Part shown: piece by piece, positions 9,770 to 15,046 of the stretch
How the letters are laid out: every line of letters begins with the position of its first letter
How positions within the stretch are numbered: position 1 is the stretch's first letter
Assembly: GCA_000827265.1 (NCBI GenBank)
Contig: KN834956.1
Span: forward strand, 1-15,046
Source of the DNA: Collybiopsis luxurians FD-317 M1
Taxonomy: Eukaryota > Basidiomycota > Agaricomycetes > Agaricales > Omphalotaceae
Length of the DNA: 15,046 nt
Direction of reading: 5' to 3'
Position numbers and translations under genes: made by a program
The notes under the pieces: model-generated
What the model was told of the DNA's origin: nothing
Seen by the model: the letters and a program-made list of their open reading frames with translations, nothing else
The model's database searches: none

Positions 9770-10713
9770 CTAGTCAAAGGACGACTCGCTTAATTCGTCA
9801 TGTTCAGCTCGAACGTTGAAAGGGATTCCAAATACTTCCTCCAATTCCTGGGCATATAAATCTTCAACACACTCAATCTCCATCTGCTCCCGTATATCCT
9901 GCAAGGACAGAGCCATATGGAGGCTGGGATCTGCCAATTCATCTTCATTCTTCTCGACCAACGAATAGGTCAAAGGATCCTCCCCGGTGTGAACAAAGTA
10001 GGCATTAGGGTGACCAGACGAAAAGATCACTACAGGAGATGTATTGCGAGTCTCGATGAGAGTACTGGGAAGGGAAGTGATATCGAGAGAAGGAACGAAA
10101 TTGGATAGGGAATCAGGAGTGGAGTCACTCTTCATCTTGAAAGCAAAGGAGTCAGAGGAAGGACCACCCCATATGTCCATAGGGGCAATGGTGCTAGTAG
10201 TCACTGGTTCCAAGGACAGATCTCCAATATTCAAGAGACGACGAAGCTCCTCATAAATGCCATGAAATCGAGATAATTCAACTCCACGCCCCTGGGCCAA
10301 AGCTTCAGCAGCAAGTTGGAGGTTGTGGGACTCAATGAGAGAGTCTTGCAACTCCTTAATAACCCAATCTTGCTCCTTAATGGTCACTTCAGCAGTTTTG
10401 TGAAGATATCTGATTTCCTGGGCATCTCGCTAGGAAGGATCAGTGAGCCATGGAAACCCTACGACAAGTTGAAAAGACATACAGATGACTCGAGCATCTT
10501 CTCTTCAAATTCCTGCGTGGTTCGACTCAAGAGTTCTCGCAACTCGTGAATCTCATTGGATTGACCCTCAACAACCCTCTGCAGTCGCCCAAACTCACAA
10601 CAAGCTTGGTTCACAAGGATGTCCTGATCAGATACAACTTGAGAAATACTCTCAGCAGCATCAGCAAGATGATCTAGGAATGAAGCAGAGTCAAAGGGAG
10701 AAGGGGAAGCCAT
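9770..10713 (-). CDS. Antisense cargo gene B, coiled-coil protein, two exons
   Basis: Exon 1 is 10713-10483 (ATG, M-A-S-P-S-P). The intron is 10482-10430 (53 nt, GTATGT to CCTAG). Exon 2 is 10429-9770, ending in TAG. The splice is in phase 0 and gives 296 residues with no internal stop. The first 150 or so residues look like coiled coil, continuing smoothly across the splice; the middle is Ser/Thr/Pro-rich and the C-terminus acidic (E-L-E-E-V-F). No signal peptide, membrane segment or catalytic motif is seen and I recognise no family. It runs opposite to pol and in the same direction as gene A upstream, with which it shares coiled-coil character. Its own promoter, if any, lies in 10714-11074. 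Confidence 0.6.
10430..10482 (-). other. Intron of antisense gene B (53 nt)
   Basis: On the minus strand it begins GTATGT, has CTGAT as a possible branch site and ends CCTAG. Removing it joins L-E-S-S to R-D-A-Q-E-I in phase 0; unspliced, the frame stops at TAG 10461-10459. Confidence 0.6.
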
Positions 10714-11074
10714 GACAAGGGAGGATCTCAAAATGAGGATAGGGAAATAGTCTTGAAAAGTGCCCTTTTATTGAAACAAGGATGCCCAATATGAGCCTAA
10801 ATAGGGACGAAATGTGCAACCACATGCATACGCCTCATGGAAAATTTTTGAATACTTCGATTCTCAGGAGATCTCTTATTTTGAACCCGGGGCAATTTCT
10901 TATTCATACAAAGGAGGGGCCCAAAAAAGAAAGAAAGGATTTAATTCAGAAGGAAGTACAAAAAGAAGAATTTTGGAATAGGAGGGAGCTATATAGATAC
11001 AAGAAGTTTACAAGCCAAAAGTCCTACAAACTACTAGAAGAAGGTTTTGAAGGCAAGGCAGCAGCAAACTGCCC
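10714..11074. other. Spacer between antisense genes A and B
   Basis: This 361-bp stretch lies between the stop of gene A and the start of gene B. It is purine-rich on the plus strand. A TATATAG on the minus strand near 10991-10997 could be a TATA box for gene B, about 280 bp before its ATG. The plus-strand open frame 10782-11099 has low-complexity K/E-rich content and no domain, so I do not call it a gene. Confidence 0.4.
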
Positions 11075-12828
11075 TCAAACCAACTTGAAAAGCTGCTGAA
11101 GCTGGGCAAGTTCTTCATCTCGCGACTTCGACTCTTCTGCTGCGACTCAATGGGCCTCTTCACTGGCAGCCAATTTCTTCTTCAAACTCTCGATCTCACT
11201 CTTTTGCCCCTCCAATGCCTCTCTCAATTGCTGAATCTCCTATGAAAAATTCCATTAAATCCTAAGTCAGTCGAACAAGGAGGAAGAAACTCACTGATGA
11301 CAGAACGTTGCCCTTGAAATGCCTCACGAAGGATTGCAGATGAGTTAGCTCCTCGTCCTTCTCCTCCAACTGACCATCCCGCAAAGACACCTGTTCCTGC
11401 AAATGGAGATTCTCAGTCTCCAAACGATCTGACTTCTGCGACAGAGCTTGATACTCCCGATAGGCTCGGAGGAGCTCATCTTGCTGAGCATCAATGATAT
11501 TGGCAGAGGATAAATTGATCATTGAGAGAGACTCGATGAACTGGGTTAACCCGGAATTCGAGAAAGGGGTGGGAGGTTTGGAAGAGGGATGTTTCTATGA
11601 AGGGGATGCGGAAACAATTAGTGATACAACGAAAGGCCAGAAATGAAGGAGTTACTCACCATTTGCTCCTCGAGATCATTAAAAACGCCTTGAACCAATC
11701 CATCTGCCAAAGCCCAGAGATCTTGCTCCATCATTACCTTACCGCAACTGGACAACAGCTCAGCAACTCGCGTAACGATGCATTCGATCGCAGTGCGAAT
11801 CACTAGAAATGGAGTTAGTTAAGATGACTGTACGAAGTAAAAAAAAAAAAAACAACACTCAAAAAGAAAAACTTACTGTCATCTCGAGACGGGATAGTAC
11901 CGTCGGAAGGAACTGGTTTGACGAGAGGTTCAAAAAACCAAGTTTTCAAACCGGAAACCTCACAATAAGATTGCCTATTGTTGACTTTCCATATGACTGC
12001 AGGCTTCATCGGAGCGGGAGCAGGTGCTGCAGGAACAAGAGCAGAGGTGGAAGGGACCTCCTCCAGGTAGTCCAATTCCATGGATTCCATAGCGTCGGGA
12101 GCCTCCATCTCGACATCAATATCTACAGGGTCATGAATGACCTCCTTTCCTTTGCGAGATGGAGCCGGAATGACTTGCTCGCAACTCGGCTCCCCTAGAA
12201 GCTCCCTCTCTTGCCGAAGGAGCTGACTCTTGCAAAAGGCGGTCGAAGAGATGACTAGAATGATGATGAGCACTTATCCTATCACAGATGCACCGGACTT
12301 ACCTGCTTTTCTTTTGCCTTCTGGAACCTTCAGTCTATCTGATGACAATCCTAACTCCTCGGGATGACTACCATAGTAAGGAACATTTTGTAACCCCATT
12401 GTTAAAGCAGTCCATTCCTCATCCCGAATAGTAAATAATCCCCGACTTGAGATGAAACAATATGCGATGATGAGGGGGAGTTTGGCAAGGATATGGAATT
12501 GGAGGAGTCGAAAGACACTCTTGAAGGAACAGAATTTCTTGCTAGAAGGATAGTTCGCTTCGCAAGTGGCACAGGACAAGGAATTGGGATGAAGGGAGCA
12601 AGTGGATTGAAGGTTATGCGATGCGCAGTATTCGCAAGACGGGTAATGTCCGAAAATGTCCTTCCACTCATCAGCAGCTACCCTATCCAAGACCTTGGGA
12701 CTCGAATTGGCAAGATACGCATCTTCGTAGATGGGCTGGAGACCGGTAGGAAGGATAGAGGGAACGCAATCCGTAATAGAAATCGAGGGATAGCTGAGAT
12801 GTGTATGCTCTTTTTCAGACACAGGGCA
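11075..12828 (-). CDS. Antisense cargo gene A, six-cysteine motif plus coiled coil, five exons, 5' end unresolved
   Basis: Minus-strand exons are about 12828-12303, 12254-11877, 11802-11660, 11594-11295 and 11239-11075 (TGA stop). Introns of 48, 74, 65 and 55 nt start GTAAGT, GTAAGT, GTGAGT and GTGAGT and end TAG. All four splices keep the frame, giving about 503 codons. A motif C-x2-C-x8-C-x8-C-x2-C-x10-C lies at 12636-12529 and may bind zinc; an acidic, Ala/Pro-rich middle and two coiled-coil blocks follow (exons 4 and 5). One in-frame TGA (11149-11147) sits where CGA (Arg) is likely. No ATG opens exon 1: the frame runs into the 3' LTR, so the start is in an unseen LTR exon or was lost. The hydrophobic stretch after the sixth Cys (about 12515-12445) could hide another weak intron. 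The family is unknown to me. Confidence 0.55.
11240..11294 (-). other. Gene A intron 4 (55 nt)
   Basis: It starts GTGAGT, has CTGAC as a branch-like site and ends CATAG. The phase-0 splice continues the coiled coil into E-I-Q-Q-L-R-E-A-L-E. Confidence 0.58.
11595..11659 (-). other. Gene A intron 3 (65 nt)
   Basis: It starts GTGAGT, has CTAAT as a branch-like site and ends CATAG. It is phase 0 and joins E-E-Q-M to K-H-P-S. Confidence 0.58.
11803..11876 (-). other. Gene A intron 2 (74 nt)
   Basis: It starts GTAAGT, contains a T12 run and CTAAC as a good branch site, and ends TCTAG. The phase-1 splice joins A to TG, making ATG (Met), and the next exon is open. Confidence 0.62.
12255..12302 (-). 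other. Gene A intron 1 (48 nt)
   Basis: On the minus strand it starts GTAAGT and ends TCTAG. The exon ends after the first base of a codon; G plus TC gives Val and the next exon stays open (I-S-S-T-A-F-C). Confidence 0.6.
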
Positions 12829-12830
12829 AG

Positions 12831-13518
12831 TGTTATGCCCTACACTATTTTTTCCGCTCTTTCCAACCAGTACACTCACCACACAACTCGATAATAGTCT
12901 TACCAATCAATTCAGCTCTCCAAATCCGACACACGTTTCGCGAGGTGAACTAACCAGTTGCTCATTCCAAACTTCTATTCACAAGACCACATGTCTTCCC
13001 GCAGAGTATAAAAGCCTTGTACCTACATCTCTCCTGACAATGCTGTTATTACCTGAACTATCTTGATCTGTGTTTCTGTTCTCTTGTTCACTAGTCTATA
13101 ATATTATTCTGCTTAACACCGAGTCGAGCAAACCCCATTGACACCGAGTCACTGGCATATCCACTTCTCACTTGTTGAACTGATTGACAAGACTATTCAA
13201 CTGCTGTAGCCTTTTGAATATTCTGTCTCGTAGGGTAAACGGACACCGAGTCACGAACCTCCCGAGTCAACCCTTGTTAATACCGTCTTAACGAGTTCTT
13301 TCGATATACTATTTCTAGTTGCACCGAGCTACTAGATTTATTATTCGACACTCGAGGATCATTCCTCCACATCCAACACCAAAACCGTACAGGACTCATT
13401 CACCTGTCATACGTAGCGACTCCCCATCGCATATTCTGTCTCAGCTGTGGTATAATAAAATACTTTTTATTCATTGAACCTGCTACAAGCTTCTAACAAC
13501 AAAGGTAGTAAAGGTCCT

Positions 13519-13522
<4 letters not shown>
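12831..13522 (+). repeat. 3' LTR (692 bp)
   Basis: It matches 135-829 end to end apart from a 3-bp deletion and about 35 substitutions. The TATA box (13007-13014), self-primer 12-mer (13039-13050) and AATAAA (13454-13459) are all kept. On its minus strand an open frame enters gene A, so this LTR may also supply that gene's 5' end. Confidence 0.96.

Positions 13523-13552
<30 letters not shown>
13523..13552. repeat. (GA)15 microsatellite, beginning with the right target duplication
   Basis: Fifteen GA units directly follow the CA of the 3' LTR, and the first five bases are the right-hand copy of GAGAG. The left flank has only GAGAG, so either the element entered the left edge of an existing GA run or the run grew after insertion. 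Confidence 0.95.
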
Positions 13553-13556
<4 letters not shown>

Positions 13557-13779
13557 TGGGGAAAATCAAGTATATTCTTGGTGTTAGGAACCACTCCAAT
13601 TCGGTATGTTCAACTTCCCATTCTAATCAACACTTTATTTTCAGTATAATCTATAAACTATGTGGATTGCCTATCATAACAAAAGCCAAAACATTCAGTT
13701 CCTATAAATCTTAACTGCAAACTTTACGCAAATTCAGTACGCAAAGCCATCAAAATACATTGCTTACAATATCTGCAAT
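13553..13779. other. Right host flank with possible intron at 13604-13644
   Basis: Bases 13604-13644 start GTATGT, contain CTAAT and end TTCAG, a convincing 41-nt fungal intron on the plus strand. In the frame of 13554 (AGA TGG GGA) the sequence before it is open, and after phase-2 splicing it stays open for about 23 codons to a TAA. This could be the end of a host gene. No protein family is recognisable. Confidence 0.35.
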
Positions 13780-14060
13780 TGTCGGACCCAATAATCCGAC
13801 GAACAACTCACAAATGAACCACTAGTATATTGGCCAACTGACATCGGGGTTTGGAATTGCTGACTATCAATATCGAAATGCGGGACTAAGAAGTCGCTGA
13901 CAAACAGGTGGCTGCTAGTTGTTTGCCAGTATTTATGTGATAAATCTGTATATAAGCCGCTGGGATTCTCGTTGAATTGCCAGCTCGAACATTTTGTCGT
14001 ACCTACAGTTTTCAATTCATTATTTGTTTTTTCTCTATTTCTCCTTGTCGTTTCGCTCTA
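13780..14060 (+). repeat. Possible 5' part of another LTR
   Basis: TGTCGGACCC at 13780 opens with a hairpin (GTCGGA/TCCGAC, 13781-13800), and a TATATAAG box lies 169 bp in (13949-13956), followed by pyrimidine-rich DNA. This resembles the U3/R layout of an LTR and nearly repeats the TATA offset of the main element. I find neither a matching CA end nor a copy of the preceding GCAAT, so it remains a guess. Confidence 0.25.
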
Positions 14061-14062
14061 GT

Positions 14063-14150
14063 AGTTGCGATTAGCAACTTCCCATCACCTCTCATCTATT
14101 TCTCTTCATTTTCTCTTATCCTTATCATTCTCAAAGTTGCCGTTGGCAAC
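14063..14150. repeat. Pair of short hairpins with identical arms
   Basis: GTTGC-GATTA-GCAAC (14064-14078) and GTTGC-CGTTG-GCAAC (14136-14150) share arms and loop length 72 bp apart. The loops differ, so the arms appear kept while the loops vary. Confidence 0.55.
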
Positions 14151-14182
14151 CTCAGCTTTATTCTCTCTGAAATATCCCACTT

Positions 14183-14204
14183 AGTTAGATAGTAGTATCT
14201 AACT
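14183..14204. repeat. Perfect inverted repeat, 9-bp arms
   Basis: AGTTAGATA, a GTAG loop, then TATCTAACT. It is perfect over nine pairs and is the strongest hairpin of the right flank. Confidence 0.65.
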
Positions 14205-14273
14205 GTTGAATACTGCCACATCGTTCCATCTATACTTTCCTATTACCTTGTATCATCAAACTACGAAACACTT

Positions 14274-14600
14274 GCATCTACAATCATCGTTTCAACAATT
14301 ATTATTCAGAACACGTCATTATAAGTGGCTATACTTGATATAGTCACTTCGTTCAAGCCTACCATCACTGCTGTTGTCATACAACATTCACCTACAACGA
14401 CTACTAACCCACCGCTGACAATTCATCTGAGTCCACCATCCTATCTGGTTTATATTACCTCCATCACATTTCGGCTCGCTCGCATCTACCATAACCACCC
14501 CAACAGTTATTACTAAGAACATGGCGCTATAAAGTAGCTATATCTGACGTAGTTATGTTGCCTAAATTTGTCACACTTGCCGTGGTCGCGTATAACAGCT
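14274..14600 (+). repeat. Diverged tandem repeat, period about 208 bp
   Basis: Sequence from 14274 (GCATCTAC...) recurs from 14482, with shared blocks such as AACA/GTTATTA, AGAACA, CTATA and AGT(G/A)GCTATA. The first copy holds a near-palindrome GTGGCTATA...TATAGTCAC (14325-14347) that is degraded in the second. Only about 80-110 bp of each unit align by eye. Confidence 0.45.
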
Positions 14601-15046
14601 GTCCACAATACCAGAACCCAATACACCTTGCACCATTGTCTAATCAGAATTAACACTTGCCATATCTGACCAGACAATTGAATCCCAATAATACTATTGT
14701 TCCAAGCTAACATTACCTACATCCAAGGCATCAACAGTTGCTGTGATTGTAACAGCAAGCATATAACAAAGTATCCTTCTAGGATTGTGTTCTTACACAT
14801 CACCATTGCATATACTGTTAAGAACTGATCCAAACCGGTAAGCATTGTAAGTATCAACAACTCACATAGGTGTTAATTTCATTATAACCACTCAACAATT
14901 GTCTTCATACAAACCATTCATACTAACCATACCAGTACTAACAAATTGTCTTGAAAGCTATTGTCTACACAGTACAATTTTGGATTCTTACATTCAAATT
15001 CACATATTGCATACATTCCACAATATCTCATAGGATTAGAAACTGG
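14601..15046. other. AT-rich right end, no gene seen
   Basis: It is AT-rich and rich in CA, AAC and TTG steps, with stops in all frames and no recognisable domain. The short open frames are not supported as genes. Confidence 0.5.

Larger units (their letters stand above)
135..13522 (+). mobile_element. Full-length Ty3/gypsy chromovirus-type LTR retrotransposon with antisense cargo
   Basis: Two direct LTRs bound the element (135-829 and 12831-13522), both starting TGTTATGCCC and ending CCTAACA, inside a GAGAG duplication. Internal order is primer-binding site, Gag, protease, reverse transcriptase, RNase H, integrase, chromodomain. Reverse transcriptase before integrase places it in Ty3/gypsy and the chromodomain in the chromoviruses. 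Its length of about 13.4 kb is large for a fungal element, because of an oversized Gag region and about 3.2 kb of antisense genes between pol and the 3' LTR. In-frame TGA codons and shifts between Gag frames make this copy non-functional as it stands. Confidence 0.96.

Noticed and set aside
10782..11099. Plus-strand K/E-rich open frame as a gene
   Set aside because: It is low-complexity purine-rich sequence with no start context or domain, lying between antisense genes and overlapping the last exon of gene A.
12493..12894. Plus-strand open frame before and into the 3' LTR
   Set aside because: It is the complement of exon 1 of antisense gene A, has no domain, and crosses the LTR boundary.
135..13522. 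RIP with TCG preference
   Set aside because: Changed CpG sites are preceded by A, C, G and T alike, so plain CpG deamination fits better.
13764..14015. Minus-strand 83-codon open frame
   Set aside because: No recognisable features, and it covers the hairpin and TATA region that looks like LTR DNA.
1..15046. CRISPR array, rRNA or tRNA genes
   Set aside because: No regularly spaced repeats with unique spacers and no rRNA or tRNA fold were recognised.

Overview
The window holds one long Ty3/gypsy-type LTR retrotransposon (135-13522, about 13.4 kb) and a little host DNA on each side. The host looks like a basidiomycete fungus. The pol is a chromodomain-bearing Ty3/gypsy polyprotein, the Gag has the Gly/Pro-rich plus gag-domain plus CCHC layout common in that group, and the inferred introns are 48-74 nt with fungal GTRAGT/GTATGT donors. 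This placement is inference; the species cannot be read from the sequence.

Layout: left flank 1-134; 5-bp target duplication GAGAG (130-134); 5' LTR 135-829 (TG...CA) with TATA box, predicted start near 343 and AATAAA; a primer-binding site at 831-842 that is the exact reverse complement of LTR bases 343-354, which points to Tf1-like self-priming; a very long Gag-like region in three successive frames (858-1709, 1706-3604, 3601-5391) with an unrecognised N-terminal part, a Pro-rich part, a collagen-like Gly/Pro part, a gag domain and a CCHC knuckle; a pol frame 5274-9563 with protease, reverse transcriptase, RNase H, integrase (D-x61-D-x35-E) and chromodomain, ending in TAA. A G7 polypurine tract lies at 9602-9611. 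About 3.2 kb of extra cargo follows before the 3' LTR (12831-13522), and it is coded on the opposite strand. The target duplication recurs at 13523, at the head of a (GA)15 microsatellite. The right flank (13553-15046) shows a possible host intron, several short hairpins, a diverged tandem repeat and perhaps another LTR's start.

The cargo is the most unusual part. Two antisense genes keep clean spliceosomal introns. Gene A (12828 to 11075, five exons) encodes a six-cysteine motif followed by coiled coil. Gene B (10713 to 9770, two exons) encodes a coiled-coil protein. Every splice joins open frames in phase. Introns placed antisense to the element's genomic RNA would not be spliced out of it, so such genes can be carried through reverse transcription.

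The copy is decayed in one distinctive way. The LTRs differ at about 35 positions by hand count; about 33 are transitions, nearly all inside CpG in at least one copy. The sense reading frames carry 17 in-frame TGA codons, one TAG and no TAA before the final TAA, mostly where arginine (CGA) is expected. Several motif substitutions are also CpG transitions (protease DSG to DLG; R to Q/C/W; T to M). This fits methylation-driven decay of a recently intact element better than an altered genetic code.
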